Shown here: positions 43,889 to 52,665 of the stretch, piece after piece
How the letters are laid out: every line of letters starts with the position of its first letter
Position numbering within the stretch: the first letter of the stretch is position 1
Assembly: GCF_003047295.1 (NCBI RefSeq)
Contig: NZ_PZYZ01000001.1
Span: 930,001 to 994,000, forward strand
DNA: 64,000 bases
Source of the DNA: Nocardioides sediminis
Lineage (GTDB): Bacteria; Actinomycetota; Actinomycetes; Propionibacteriales; Nocardioidaceae
Reading direction: 5' to 3'
Notes under the pieces: generated by a model
The model's input: the letters and a program-made list of their open reading frames with translations, nothing else
What the model was told of the DNA's origin: nothing
The model's database searches: none
Made by a program: the position numbers and the translations under genes

Positions 43889-45060
43889 GCGGCCTGCCGG
43901 ACCGGCTCGTCCGGGTCGTGCTGAGTCGCATCGGTGAGCCGGGGGACCCGCGGCTGTGCGGGTTGGTCCGCGACCTCGGAGCCGCGGCGGTCCTCGACGG
44001 GCTGCTGGGCCAGGCGACCCTGGACGACGCCCAGCGCGACCTGGCCCAGCGCCTCGGGTCGGTGGATCCCGTGCGCGAGCTCGAGCGGGCCGAACGGCTG
44101 GGGATCCGCTTCGTCGTCCCCGGCGACCCGGAGTGGCCGGGGGCGCTCGACGACCTCGCCACCGAAGCCGCCCACCAGTCCGGGCTCGGCGGGGTCCCGG
44201 TCGGCCTCTGGCTGCGTGGCCCGCTGCGGCTCGACCAGCTGCCCCCGATGGTGGCGGTGGTCGGCGCCCGGTCGTCCACGACCTACGGCGAGCGGGTGGC
44301 CGCCGATCTCTCCGGGGCGGTGGCCCGCGCCGGCATGGTCGTCGTCTCGGGCGCCGCCGCCGGCATCGACCAGGCCGCCCACCGGGGGGCGCTGGCGGCC
44401 GGCGGCTCGACGGTGGCGGTGCTCGCCTGCGGTCCCGAGCGCGCCTACCCCGCGGCCAACCGACCGCTGATCGACCACATCGTCGCCACGGGTCTCGTCG
44501 TCTCCGAGGTGCCGCCGGGCAGCGCACCCCTGCGCTCGAGGTTCCTGGGGCGCAACCGGCTCATCGCGGCGCTGTCGGTCGGCACCGTCGTGGTCGAGGC
44601 CGCCCTGCGCAGCGGTGCCCTCAGCTCCGCCGGGTGGGCCGTCGGGCTCAACCGGGTGGTGATGGGCGTCCCGGGCCCGGTCACCAGCGAAACCTCGCAA
44701 GGTGTCCACGAGAAGATCCGCGCGGGGTCGATGCACCTGGTGACCCAGGGCGCCGACGTGCTCGAGCTGGTCGGCGCGGCGGGCGAGCACCTCCTCGACG
44801 TGCGCCGCGCCCCGACCCGTCCGCGGGATCGCCTCCCTGTCCGGGACCGCCGGGTGCTCGACGCGGTCCCGGTCGGCCGTCCCGCCGGCGCGGACAGCAT
44901 CGCGGTCGCCGCGGGCATCGCCCTCCAGCACGTCCAGGGCGCGCTCGAGCGGCTCGCGTCCGGGGGCTGGGTGTGCCGCACCGAGCAGGGCTGGCGACTG
45001 GCCCGCGACGAGCCTCACGGGCCGGACCCGGCGCCCGACCTACGATCGGTGGGTGAGTGA
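43885..45060 (+). CDS. dprA: DNA-processing protein DprA
   Basis: 391 residues from ATG 43885, overlapping the comM stop (ATGA). The Rossmann-fold DNA-protecting domain has VAVVGARSSTTYGERVAADLS, VVSGAAAGIDQAAHRGAL, VAVLACGPERAYPAANRPL, SEVPPGSAPLRSRFLGRNRLIAALS and VVEAALRSGALSSAGWA. A C-terminal winged-helix part follows after a basic linker. DprA loads RecA on incoming single-stranded DNA. Its last 8 bp overlap the xerC start, and a -10-like element for xerC lies inside its 3' end. Confidence 0.95.
   Translation: MSGLPDRLVRVVLSRIGEPGDPRLCGLVRDLGAAAVLDGLLGQATLDDAQRDLAQRLGSVDPVRELERAERLGIRFVVPGDPEWPGALDDLATEAAHQSGLGGVPVGLWLRGPLRLDQLPPMVAVVGARSSTTYGERVAADLSGAVARAGMVVVSGAAAGIDQAAHRGALAAGGSTVAVLACGPERAYPAANRPLIDHIVATGLVVSEVPPGSAPLRSRFLGRNRLIAALSVGTVVVEAALRSGALSSAGWAVGLNRVVMGVPGPVTSETSQGVHEKIRAGSMHLVTQGADVLELVGAAGEHLLDVRRAPTRPRDRLPVRDRRVLDAVPVGRPAGADSIAVAAGIALQHVQGALERLASGGWVCRTEQGWRLARDEPHGPDPAPDLRSVGE
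45041..45046 (+). promoter_or_regulatory. -10 hexamer (TACGAT) for xerC inside dprA
   Basis: TACGAT ends six bases before GTG 45053 and lies wholly inside the dprA coding sequence. xerC may therefore have its own leaderless transcript in addition to read-through from dprA. Confidence 0.5.
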
Positions 45061-46000
45061 GTCCGTCGACGTGCCCGAGCCCGAGGGGCTCCCCGAGGGG
45101 TTCGCCCGCCTGCTGGGCGACTACGAGCGGCACCTCGTCTCCGAGCGGGACCTCACCCCACACACGGTGCGCGCCTACCTCGGTGACGTGTCCTCGCTGC
45201 TCGACCACGCTCATCGGCTCGGCTTCGAGGACCTGGCCGACCTCGACCTGCGCGCGCTGCGCTCCTGGCTGGCCAAGCAGCAGACGCTGGGCAAGTCGCG
45301 CACGACCCTGGCCCGGCGCGCCACGGCGGCGCGGGTGTTCACGGCCTGGCTGCACCGCACCGGCCGGGCGCCGGCCGACGCCGGCGCCTCGCTGGGATCG
45401 CCCAAGCAGCACAAGACCCTGCCGCCGGTGCTGCGCGCCGACGAGGCGGCCGACCTGATCCGCGCCGCCGCCGAGCTGGCCGACGACGGCAGCCCGGTCG
45501 GGCTGCGTGACGTCGCCATGCTCGAGCTGCTCTACGCCACGGGCATCCGGGTCGGCGAGCTCGTCGGCCTCGACGTGGACGACCTCGACCGCGACCGCCA
45601 GGTCGTGAGGGTCTTCGGCAAGGGACGCAAGGAGCGTGCCGTTCCCTACGGCCGGCCGGCGGCCCGGGCCCTGAAGTTCTGGCTCGAGCTCGGCCGTCCC
45701 GGCCTGGTCGTCCAGGGCGCGGGGCCGGCGCTCTTCCTCGGCGCCCGGGGTCGACGCATCGACCAGCGGGTGGTCCGCGAGCTCGTGCACCGGCGCATCG
45801 CCGACGTGCCCGGTGCCCCTGACATCGGGCCGCACGGCCTGCGTCACACCGCCGCCACCCACCTGCTCGAGGGCGGTGCCGACCTGCGATCGGTGCAGGA
45901 GCTGCTCGGCCACGCCTCGCTGGCCACCACCCAGCTCTACACGCACGTCACCACCGACCGGTTGCGCGCGGCGTACCGGCAGGCGCACCCGCGCGCCTGA
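45053..46000 (+). CDS. xerC: Tyrosine recombinase XerC
   Basis: 315 residues from GTG 45053. The N-terminal SAM-like core-binding domain (LLGDYERHLVSERDLTPHTVRAYLGDVSSLL) precedes the catalytic domain with the first Arg in LYATGIRVGELVGL, Lys in VFGKGRKER, H-x-x-R in GPHGLRHTAATHL, His in LLGHASLATTQLYTHV and Tyr in LYTHV. Length and spacing match housekeeping XerC/XerD that resolve chromosome dimers at dif, not an integrase of a mobile element. The dprA-xerC neighbourhood is normal in actinobacteria. Confidence 0.92.
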   Translation: MSESVDVPEPEGLPEGFARLLGDYERHLVSERDLTPHTVRAYLGDVSSLLDHAHRLGFEDLADLDLRALRSWLAKQQTLGKSRTTLARRATAARVFTAWLHRTGRAPADAGASLGSPKQHKTLPPVLRADEAADLIRAAAELADDGSPVGLRDVAMLELLYATGIRVGELVGLDVDDLDRDRQVVRVFGKGRKERAVPYGRPAARALKFWLELGRPGLVVQGAGPALFLGARGRRIDQRVVRELVHRRIADVPGAPDIGPHGLRHTAATHLLEGGADLRSVQELLGHASLATTQLYTHVTTDRLRAAYRQAHPRA

Positions 46001-46009
46001 GCGCCCGGC

Positions 46010-46217
46010 CGGCTCCCGGACGCCGGGACGTCATACGTCGAGCGACCCAGGGGTGCGCCGGCGTACGACGTCCCGTCGGACGTCATGCGTGACGCGACCG
46101 GTGCGTGCACCCACGTACGACGTTCGCTCGGAGGTCATGTGGGAGGTGACCGATAGGTGTAGCGGCGTATGACGTCGGAGCAGGTCAGGGGAGCGAGCCG
46201 ACCGGGCGGCCACCCGC
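46010..46217. repeat. 52-bp-phased imperfect tandem repeat after xerC
   Basis: The decamer CGTAYGACGT occurs at 46062, 46114 and 46166, exactly 52 bp apart, and a second motif (GGACGTCATACGT, GGACGTCATGCGT, GGAGGTCATGTGG) occurs at 46026, 46078 and 46130, also 52 bp apart. Hand alignment of 46062-46113 with 46114-46165 gives 37 identities of 52; the flanking units are weaker. The array fills the 184-bp gap between the convergent xerC and M23 genes and runs slightly into the M23 3' end. The motifs are partly palindromic (ACGT-rich). Confidence 0.8.
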
Positions 46218-46991
46218 TGACGGGGGAGCCGAGACCACAGGCGCCGGAACCGGCGGAGCGGGGAGCGGCGGCAGCCACGCGGCGTAGGGGTGCACCGGAG
46301 GTCGCCAGCCGCCGGCCGCGACGGGCTCGTCGCGCCACAGCGGCAGCAGCCGGACCGGACCGCCGCCGACCAGGTCCAGGGGATCGAGGTAGGTGTCACC
46401 GCGCAGCCAGCCCCAGTGCAGGCAGGCCCGGGGGAAGCAGTGGCTGCCGGGCAGGTCGAGCGCGCCGATGACGCCGCCCGCCGAGACCCTGGTCCCCACC
46501 TCGACGGTGGCGACCACCGGCTCGTAGGTCGTCCGGGTGTCGCCGTGCGCGACGGTCACCACCGGCTTGCCGGCGATCCGGCCGGCGAAGCGCACCTCGC
46601 CCGGCAGGGCCGAGCGCACCGGCTGACCGATCCGGCCGGCGAGGTCGACACCCCGGTGCCCGGCCCCCCACGGGTCGTCGGGCGGGTCGAAGGCTGCCTC
46701 CACCTCCGGACGCGGGTCCAGCGGCCACTCTCCCTGCGGAGTGTCGTCCGGCTGGGCGGCGGCCGGCGCCGGGACCGCCGAGGCCGGGATCACCGGGGCC
46801 AGGACCACCGGGGCCAGGACCGCCGAGGCCAGGACCGCCAGGGCCAGGAGCGTCTGCGTCAGGGGCACGCACGCCGGCGACACCCCGCGGACCGGCGACC
46901 CGACCGATCCCGGACCCCGTCCGGGAACGGTCCCGGGCGCGGTCGATGGCTCGCTCCGGGGAGCGGGGGAGGACGGGGCGCGCGAGGTCAT
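46185..46991 (-). CDS. Secreted M23 (LytM/peptidase M23B) family protein
   Basis: 268 residues from ATG 46991. A basic, Pro/Ser-rich start leads to an export segment ([32 protein letters not shown]), then an M23 domain: zinc ligands in [16 protein letters not shown] (HxxxD) and the end motif [19 protein letters not shown]. Standard M23 peptidases have H-x-H here; in this protein the first His is Cys (C-L-H-W-G). The clade is familiar next to rpsB in actinobacteria. It probably acts on peptidoglycan or is a non-catalytic activator. Confidence 0.85.
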   Translation of the reverse strand: MTSRAPSSPAPRSEPSTAPGTVPGRGPGSVGSPVRGVSPACVPLTQTLLALAVLASAVLAPVVLAPVIPASAVPAPAAAQPDDTPQGEWPLDPRPEVEAAFDPPDDPWGAGHRGVDLAGRIGQPVRSALPGEVRFAGRIAGKPVVTVAHGDTRTTYEPVVATVEVGTRVSAGGVIGALDLPGSHCFPRACLHWGWLRGDTYLDPLDLVGGGPVRLLPLWRDEPVAAGGWRPPVHPYAAWLPPLPAPPVPAPVVSAPPSAGGRPVGSLP

Positions 46992-47410
46992 GGGACCGAG
47001 GGTCCGCCGGACGCGGACCGGGCACGACCGGTCCGTCGCAGGCTGTGGACGAGACGACCGGGGCAAGGCCCTGTGGAGTCCTCGCGGACTCGTCGTCACC
47101 TCGATTGGCTCGCCGCGCCACGGGTGGCCTACGATTCGCGGAGCAGCCCGGCACCACCCGGATCCACCCATGGGCTGACTTCGCACGCTCACAGACCGCG
47201 ACGGACTCTCTCCGTGGAGACCGATCACCCGTGGGCGCGACTCCTCGGTTCCGCACCAGCACCACCCGGTCGGATCGGATCGCGCGCGAGCGTCAGGGCG
47301 ACCGGCACCCGTCGGCCGCATCAACTGGAAATCAATCGGAGAGCGATCCCGGTCCGGCCTGCCACAAGGTCGGGCACACGGTGAGCGCCTCCACCACACA
47401 GGAGAATCAC
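46992..47410 (+). promoter_or_regulatory. Intergenic region between M23 gene and rpsB, with rpsB promoter
   Basis: About 420 bp without a recognisable gene. TTGGCT (47105-47110) and TACGAT (47130-47135), 19 bp apart, form a plausible rpsB promoter and predict a leader of about 270 nt. A small hairpin GAGTCC-TCGC-GGACTC lies at 47076-47091 just upstream. Autoregulation of rpsB by S2 is known in other bacteria, but I could not identify a specific binding fold. AGGAGA at 47400-47405 is the ribosome-binding site. The start-proximal part must hold the promoter of the divergent M23 gene. Confidence 0.5.
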
Positions 47411-48565
47411 ATGGCAGTCGTCACCATGCGCCAGCTGCTCGAGAGCGGCGTCCACTTCGGTCACCAGACCCGTCGCTGGAACCCCAAGATGAAGCGCTTC
47501 ATCATGACCGAGCGCAACGGCATCTACATCATCGACCTGCAGCAGTCGCTGGCCTACATCGACCGGTCCTACGCCTTCGTCAAGGAGACCGTCGCCAAGG
47601 GCGGTGTCGTGATGTTCGTCGGCACCAAGAAGCAGGCCCAGGAGGCCATCGCCGAGCAGGCGACCCGCGTCGGGATGCCCTACGTCAACCAGCGCTGGCT
47701 CGGCGGCATGCTCACCAACTTCCAGACCGTGCACCAGCGGATCAACCGCCTCAAGGAGCTCGACGAGCTCGACTTCGACAACGTCGCCGGCTCGGGTCGC
47801 ACCAAGAAGGAGCTGCTGCAGCTCAAGCGCGAGCGCGACAAGCTCGACAAGACCCTCGGCGGCATCCGCGAGATGTCCAAGGTGCCCTCCGCCGTGTGGA
47901 TCGTCGACACCAACAAGGAGCACCTGGCCGTCGAGGAGGCCCGCAAGCTGCGGATCCCGATCATCGGCATCCTCGACTCCAACTGCGACCCCGACCTCGT
48001 CGACTTCCCGATCCCGGGCAACGACGACGCCATCCGCGCCGTCGGCCTGCTGACCCGCGTGGTCGCCGACGCCGTCGCCGAGGGCCTCATCTCCCGCTCC
48101 GGCGCCAAGACCGGCTCGACCGAGTCGACCGACGCCGAGCCGCTCGCCGAGTGGGAGCGCGAGCTCCTCGCCGGTGACGCCGAGAAGGCGGCCGTCGAGG
48201 CCACCGGTGGCGACGCCAAGACCGACGACACCCCGGCTGCCGAGGCCACCGGTGCCGCGTCCGAGGCGCCCGCCGCCGACGCCGCTGCCGAGGCCAAGAC
48301 CGAGGCTCCTGCCGAGGCCGCGACCGAGGAGAAGGCCGAGGAGAAGTCCGACGAGAAGTCCGAGGCCCCCTACGGCGCCGACTCGGCCGCCGCGCGTGAG
48401 GACGGCTCGGCTCCCGAGGGCTTCGAGATCAAGGGCAACGAGAACTCCAAGAAGTTCCACGCGTCCACCAGCCCCTGGTTCGAGCGCACCAACGCCGACG
48501 TGTGGTTCCGCACCGCCGAGGCCGCCGAGGCCGCCGGCTTCGTCAACGCCGAGACCAAGGACTGA
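47411..48565 (+). CDS. rpsB: Small-subunit ribosomal protein uS2 with C-terminal extension
   Basis: 384 residues from ATG 47411, against about 250 for most S2. Residues 1-230 are the S2 core ([79 protein letters not shown]). A disordered acidic/Ala linker spans about 231-318. Residues 319-384 form a separate small domain ([60 protein letters not shown]). This end resembles the actinobacterial sunset domain appended to several ribosomal proteins. tsf follows 49 bp downstream. Confidence 0.96.
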   Translation: MAVVTMRQLLESGVHFGHQTRRWNPKMKRFIMTERNGIYIIDLQQSLAYIDRSYAFVKETVAKGGVVMFVGTKKQAQEAIAEQATRVGMPYVNQRWLGGMLTNFQTVHQRINRLKELDELDFDNVAGSGRTKKELLQLKRERDKLDKTLGGIREMSKVPSAVWIVDTNKEHLAVEEARKLRIPIIGILDSNCDPDLVDFPIPGNDDAIRAVGLLTRVVADAVAEGLISRSGAKTGSTESTDAEPLAEWERELLAGDAEKAAVEATGGDAKTDDTPAAEATGAASEAPAADAAAEAKTEAPAEAATEEKAEEKSDEKSEAPYGADSAAAREDGSAPEGFEIKGNENSKKFHASTSPWFERTNADVWFRTAEAAEAAGFVNAETKD

Positions 48566-48614
48566 CCTCCTCCTCTCCGGCAACCACCCACTTCTACTTC
48601 CAGGAAGAAGGACC

Positions 48615-49427
48615 ATGGCCAACTTCACCGCCGCCGACGTCAAGAAGCTCCGTGAGCTGACCCAGGCCGGGATGATGGACTGCAAGAAGGCGCTGACCGA
48701 GACGGACGGCGACTTCGACAAGGCCGTCGAGCTGCTCCGCGTGAAGGGCGCCGCCAAGGCCGCCGCCCGCGGTGCCGAGCGCGAGACCGCTGCCGGCCTC
48801 GTCGCCACCGCGGGCAACGCCCTGGTCGAGCTCAAGAGCGAGACCGACTTCGTCGCCAAGAACGAGGAGTTCATCGCCAAGGCGCAGCAGATCGCCGAGG
48901 TCGCCGACTCCGTCAAGGCCGCCGACACCGAGGCCCTCAAGGCCGCCGAGCTCGACGGCAAGACCGTCGGCGAGGTCGTCGAGGACCTGGCCATCACCAT
49001 CGGCGAGAAGATCGAGCTGGGCGAGGTCGCCTACTTCGAGGGCAACACGGTCACCTACATGCACCGTCGTGCCGCCGACCTGCCGCCCGCCGTCGGCGTG
49101 CTCGTCGAGTTCGAGGGTGACGAGGCTGCCGCCCGCGCCGCCGCGATGCAGATCGCGGCGATGAAGGCCCAGTACCTCACCCGCGACGAGGTCCCGGCCG
49201 ACGTCGTCGAGTCCGAGCGCTCGATCGCCGAGCAGAAGACCCGCGAGGAGGGCAAGCCCGAGCAGGCGATCGCCAAGATCGTCGAGGGTCGCCTCGGTGG
49301 GTTCTTCAAGGAGATCGTCCTGCTCGAGCAGGAGTCGGTCACCGAGTCCAAGAAGTCGGTCAAGGCCGTCCTGGACGAGGCCGGCACCACCGTGAAGCGG
49401 TTCGCCCGCTTCGAGGTCGGCGCCTGA
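48615..49427 (+). CDS. tsf: Elongation factor Ts
   Basis: 270 residues from ATG 48615, with AGAAGGA just upstream. The N-terminal UBA-like part ([24 protein letters not shown]) and [10 protein letters not shown] are the EF-Tu contact elements that push out Mg and catalyse GDP release. The core and C-terminal subdomains continue through [13 protein letters not shown] and [15 protein letters not shown]. Cotranscribed with rpsB. A strong terminator follows. Confidence 0.97.
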   Translation: MANFTAADVKKLRELTQAGMMDCKKALTETDGDFDKAVELLRVKGAAKAAARGAERETAAGLVATAGNALVELKSETDFVAKNEEFIAKAQQIAEVADSVKAADTEALKAAELDGKTVGEVVEDLAITIGEKIELGEVAYFEGNTVTYMHRRAADLPPAVGVLVEFEGDEAAARAAAMQIAAMKAQYLTRDEVPADVVESERSIAEQKTREEGKPEQAIAKIVEGRLGGFFKEIVLLEQESVTESKKSVKAVLDEAGTTVKRFARFEVGA

Positions 49428-49454
49428 TCCAGGCACCCTGCCCCACGGCACCCC

Positions 49455-49492
49455 GACGGGGCCGGTACGACGGACGTCGTACCGGCCCCGTC
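49455..49492 (+). terminator. rpsB-tsf terminator, 17-bp perfect stem
   Basis: GACGGGGCCGGTACGAC (49455-49471) and its exact complement (49476-49492) flank loop GGAC. It begins 28 bp after the tsf stop. There is no long T-tract, but the sequence TCGTCGTACG directly follows. Confidence 0.82.
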
Positions 49493-49563
49493 GTCGTACG
49501 ACGCCCGTGCAGCCCCGCTGCCCGGCGACCAGACGGAGGACGGCCACCGGGGCACCCACCTCG

Positions 49564-49594
49564 TTCGCGGGTACGGGTGACTCACCGGTAGGTT
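49564..49594 (+). promoter_or_regulatory. Candidate promoter of pyrH-frr-cdsA
   Basis: TTCGCG (49564-49569) and TAGGTT (49589-49594), 19 bp apart, precede GTG 49629 with a short leader and GAAGGG as ribosome-binding site. The -35 is weak. Confidence 0.4.
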
Positions 49595-49628
49595 GGCCCC
49601 GACCCACCTCTCGTCGAAGGGAACACCT

Positions 49629-50345
49629 GTGACCGCCTACCGCCGTGTCCTGCTCAAGCTCTCGGGAGAGGTCTTCGGAGGCGGACAGGTCGGGCTCGAC
49701 CTCGACGTGATCAGCGCGATCGCCAAGGAGATCGCCGAGGTCGCCCGCAGCGGCGTCCAGGTCGCCATCGTGGTGGGTGGCGGCAACTTCTTCCGCGGCG
49801 CCGAGCTGCAGCAGCGCGGCATGGAGCGCGCCCGGGCCGACTACATGGGCATGCTCGGCACGGTGATGAACTGCCTCGCGCTGCAGGACCTGATCGAGCA
49901 GCAGGGTGTCGAGACCCGCGTGCAGACCGCCATCACGATGGGTCAGGTCGCCGAGCCCTACATCCCGCGGCGGGCCATCCGGCACATGGAGAAGGGTCGC
50001 GTCGTGATCTTCGGTGCCGGTGCGGGCATGCCGTTCTTCTCCACCGACACGGTGGCCGCGCAGCGTGCCCTTGAGACGCGGTGCGAGGTCATCCTCATGG
50101 GCAAGCAGGGCGTGGACGGCGTCTACGACTCCGACCCCAAGGACAACCCCGACGCCGTGAAGTTCGACGACCTGAGCTACGACGAGTACCTCGCGCGCAA
50201 CCTCAAGGTCGCCGACGCGACGGCCATCAGCCTGGCCCGCGACAACAACATGTCCATGGTGTTCTTCAACCTCTCCACGCCCGGCACGATCGCCCGGTCC
50301 GTGCAGGGTGAGAAGATTGGCACGCTCGTGAGCCGCGACGGCTGA
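49629..50345 (+). CDS. pyrH: UMP kinase
   Basis: 238 residues from GTG 49629. Amino-acid-kinase fold with [66 protein letters not shown] and [16 protein letters not shown], all conserved in bacterial UMP kinases. It phosphorylates UMP to UDP as a hexamer, regulated by GTP and UTP. It is followed by frr, the standard neighbour. Confidence 0.97.
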   Translation: MTAYRRVLLKLSGEVFGGGQVGLDLDVISAIAKEIAEVARSGVQVAIVVGGGNFFRGAELQQRGMERARADYMGMLGTVMNCLALQDLIEQQGVETRVQTAITMGQVAEPYIPRRAIRHMEKGRVVIFGAGAGMPFFSTDTVAAQRALETRCEVILMGKQGVDGVYDSDPKDNPDAVKFDDLSYDEYLARNLKVADATAISLARDNNMSMVFFNLSTPGTIARSVQGEKIGTLVSRDG

Positions 50346-50439
50346 CCGCACCCGCGCCACCCGGCCCGAGCCGCACCCGCCCGGCCACCAGACCCAGCGT
50401 GACCCAGACCCAGCGCATCGACACGGTAGGAGCAAGCAC

Positions 50440-50997
50440 GTGATCAACGACGTCCTCAACGAGGCCGACCAGAAGATGGACAAGTCGGTCGAGGCGACCC
50501 GGGAGGAGTTCGCCGCGATCCGCGCCGGCCGGGCCCACCCGAGCATGTTCAACAAGGTCGTGGTCGACTACTACGGCACGCCGACGCCCATCCAGCAGCT
50601 GGCGTCGTTCACCTCCCAGGACGCGCGCACCATCCTCATCTCGCCCTACGACATGGGTGCGATGGCCAACATCGAGAAGGCCATCCGCGACTCCGACCTC
50701 GGGGTCAACCCGGCCAACGACGGCAAGGTGCTGCGCTGCGGCTTCCCGGAGCTGACCGAGGAGCGTCGCAAGGAGTACATCAAGCTCGCGCGCGGCAAGG
50801 CCGAGGACGGGCGCGTCGCGGTCCGCAACCTGCGGCGCACGGCCAAGCAGGGCCTCGAGAGGCTCGAGAAGGACGGCGAGGTCGGCAAGGACGACGTCAC
50901 CGGCGCCGAGAAGAAGCTCGACGCCACCACCAAGAAGCACACCGACGCGATCGACGAGATGCTCAAGAACAAGGAAGCCGAGCTGCTCGAGGTCTGA
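50440..50997 (+). CDS. frr: Ribosome recycling factor
   Basis: 185 residues from GTG 50440, AGGAG at 50428-50432. The long helical domain (EADQKMDKSVEATREEFAAIRAGRAHPSMFNKVVVDYYG) and the beta/alpha-beta domain (TPIQQLASFTSQDARTILISPYD, PELTEERRKEYIKLARGKAEDGRVAVRNLRR) are complete. With EF-G it splits post-termination ribosomes. cdsA starts inside its stop (TGATG). Confidence 0.97.
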   Translation: MINDVLNEADQKMDKSVEATREEFAAIRAGRAHPSMFNKVVVDYYGTPTPIQQLASFTSQDARTILISPYDMGAMANIEKAIRDSDLGVNPANDGKVLRCGFPELTEERRKEYIKLARGKAEDGRVAVRNLRRTAKQGLERLEKDGEVGKDDVTGAEKKLDATTKKHTDAIDEMLKNKEAELLEV

Positions 50998-51875
50998 TGG
51001 CGTCCCCGACCACGCCCGCACCCCCGGGTCCGCAGAAGGACCACGGCCGTGCCGGCCGCAACCTGCCGGCCGCGATCGCCTCGGCGGTCGTCCTCCTCGG
51101 GGCCATCGCGGCGTCCCTCGCGGTCTGGAAGACCGCCTTCATGGCCATCGTCGCGGCCGCCGTCGTCGTGGCGGTCTGGGAGCTGCGCAAGGGGATGCTC
51201 GCCAAGGACATCGACCTGCCGGAGCAGCCGCTCATGGTCGGCGGCGTGGTCATGGTCGTCGTCGCCTACTTCTGGGGGGCCCCGGCGCTGGTGACGGCCA
51301 CGGCGGTCACCGCGCTGGTGATCATGCTGTGGCTGCTGCGGCGCGGCATCGAGGGCTACGTCAAGAACGCGACCGCCTCGGTCTTCACCCTGGTCTACGT
51401 GCCGTTCCTCGGCTCGTTCGTCGCCCTGATGCTCGCCGAGGGCGGCGCCACCGGCTTCGAGCGGTTCGACGAGGGCGTCAAGGGGATCATCACCTTCATC
51501 CTCGTCACCATCGCCTCCGACATCGGGGGGTACGTCGCCGGCGTGCTGTTCGGCAAGCACCCCATGGCGCCCGTCATCTCGCCCAAGAAGTCGTGGGAGG
51601 GCTTCGCCGGCTCCCTCGTCTTCTGCGTGGCCGCCGGCGTCGCGCTGGTCGTCTACCTCCTCGACGGCGACTGGTGGGTCGGCGTCGCGCTGGGGCTCAT
51701 CGCGGTGGTCATGGCCACGCTGGGCGACCTGTGCGAGTCGGTCATCAAGCGCGACCTGGGCATCAAGGACATGAGCCACGTCATCCCCGGCCACGGCGGG
51801 CTGATGGACCGGCTCGACTCGCTGCTGGCGACCATCGCGCCCATCTGGCTGCTGCTGCACTACCTGGTCTTCTAG
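50997..51875 (+). CDS. cdsA: Phosphatidate cytidylyltransferase
   Basis: 292 residues from ATG 50997, overlapping the frr stop. About eight membrane segments are followed by the CdsA signature near the C-terminus (SVIKRDLGIKDMSHVIPGHGG, then LMDRLDS). It makes CDP-diacylglycerol from phosphatidate and CTP, the branch point for phospholipids. In the usual actinobacterial order rlmN follows; here five other genes and the glycerol operons intervene. Confidence 0.95.
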   Translation: MASPTTPAPPGPQKDHGRAGRNLPAAIASAVVLLGAIAASLAVWKTAFMAIVAAAVVVAVWELRKGMLAKDIDLPEQPLMVGGVVMVVVAYFWGAPALVTATAVTALVIMLWLLRRGIEGYVKNATASVFTLVYVPFLGSFVALMLAEGGATGFERFDEGVKGIITFILVTIASDIGGYVAGVLFGKHPMAPVISPKKSWEGFAGSLVFCVAAGVALVVYLLDGDWWVGVALGLIAVVMATLGDLCESVIKRDLGIKDMSHVIPGHGGLMDRLDSLLATIAPIWLLLHYLVF

Positions 51876-51879
51876 CGCC

Positions 51880-52665
51880 GTGCGCCTCCTCGTCACCGGT
51901 GGCCGCCACGGCTACCTCGGCGGCCACGTCGTCGGCGCGGCCCGGGCGGCCGGCCACGACGTCGTACCGGTGGGGTCCGCGGACGCGGACCTGCGCGACG
52001 CCGCCGCGGTCGACGCGATGGTGGCCGCCGTCCGGCCCGACGCGGTCGTGCACACCGCCTACGTCCAGTCCGACTGGCACGTCACCGCGACCGGCAGCGC
52101 CCACCTCGCCGTCGCCGCGGCCCGGCACGGGGTGCGGACGGTGCTCGTCTCGAGCGACGTCGTCTTCTCCGGTGCCGACCGGGTGTACGCCGAGTCCGCC
52201 CCGCCCGACCCGATCACTCCCTACGGGGCAGCCAAGGCGGCCGCCGAGACGGTCGTGCTGGCCGTCTGCCCGGACGCGGTGGTGGCCCGCACCTCGCTGG
52301 TCCTGGGCGACGGTCGCTCCCAGCACGAGCGGCTCGTGCACGAGCTCGCCCGAGGCGCCGACGGAGCCCTCTTCGAGGACGAGCGCCGCTGCCCGGTCCA
52401 CGTCGCCGACCTCGCGGCCGCCCTGGTGGAGCTCGCCGGCAACGAGGTGGCCGGGGTGCTGCACGTGGCCGGTGCCGACGCCATGAGCCGGCTCGAGCTG
52501 GGACGCCTCGTCGCGGCGCGGGACGGGCTGGACGCCGCCGCCCTGCGCGGCACCACCCGCGCGCTCGCCAAGGCCGCCGGACCCGTCGACGTACGCCTGG
52601 ACTCGTCGCTGGCCGCGTCGGTCCTCGAGACGCGCCTGCGCGGCGCCCGGGAGTTCCTGCCATGA
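51880..52665 (+). CDS. NAD-dependent sugar reductase/epimerase-like (RmlD type)
   Basis: 261 residues from GTG 51880, 4 bp after cdsA. The extended-SDR start LLVTGGRHGYLGGHVVGAA binds NAD(P); ADLRDAAAVDAMVAAVRPDAVVHTAY and the catalytic YGAAKAAAE with SSDVVFSG match RmlD (dTDP-4-dehydrorhamnose reductase) relatives. The protein is a little short and lacks the partner rml genes nearby, so the substrate is open. It is cotranscribed with the phosphatase-like gene (ATGA overlap). Confidence 0.8.
   Translation: MRLLVTGGRHGYLGGHVVGAARAAGHDVVPVGSADADLRDAAAVDAMVAAVRPDAVVHTAYVQSDWHVTATGSAHLAVAAARHGVRTVLVSSDVVFSGADRVYAESAPPDPITPYGAAKAAAETVVLAVCPDAVVARTSLVLGDGRSQHERLVHELARGADGALFEDERRCPVHVADLAAALVELAGNEVAGVLHVAGADAMSRLELGRLVAARDGLDAAALRGTTRALAKAAGPVDVRLDSSLAASVLETRLRGAREFLP

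Noticed and set aside
45053..46000. Integrase of a mobile element
   Set aside because: Length, motif spacing and dprA-side location match housekeeping XerC, and no attachment-site duplication or cargo was seen.
46010..46217. CRISPR-like array
   Set aside because: Repeats are imperfect with no distinct spacers of even length, and no cas genes are nearby.
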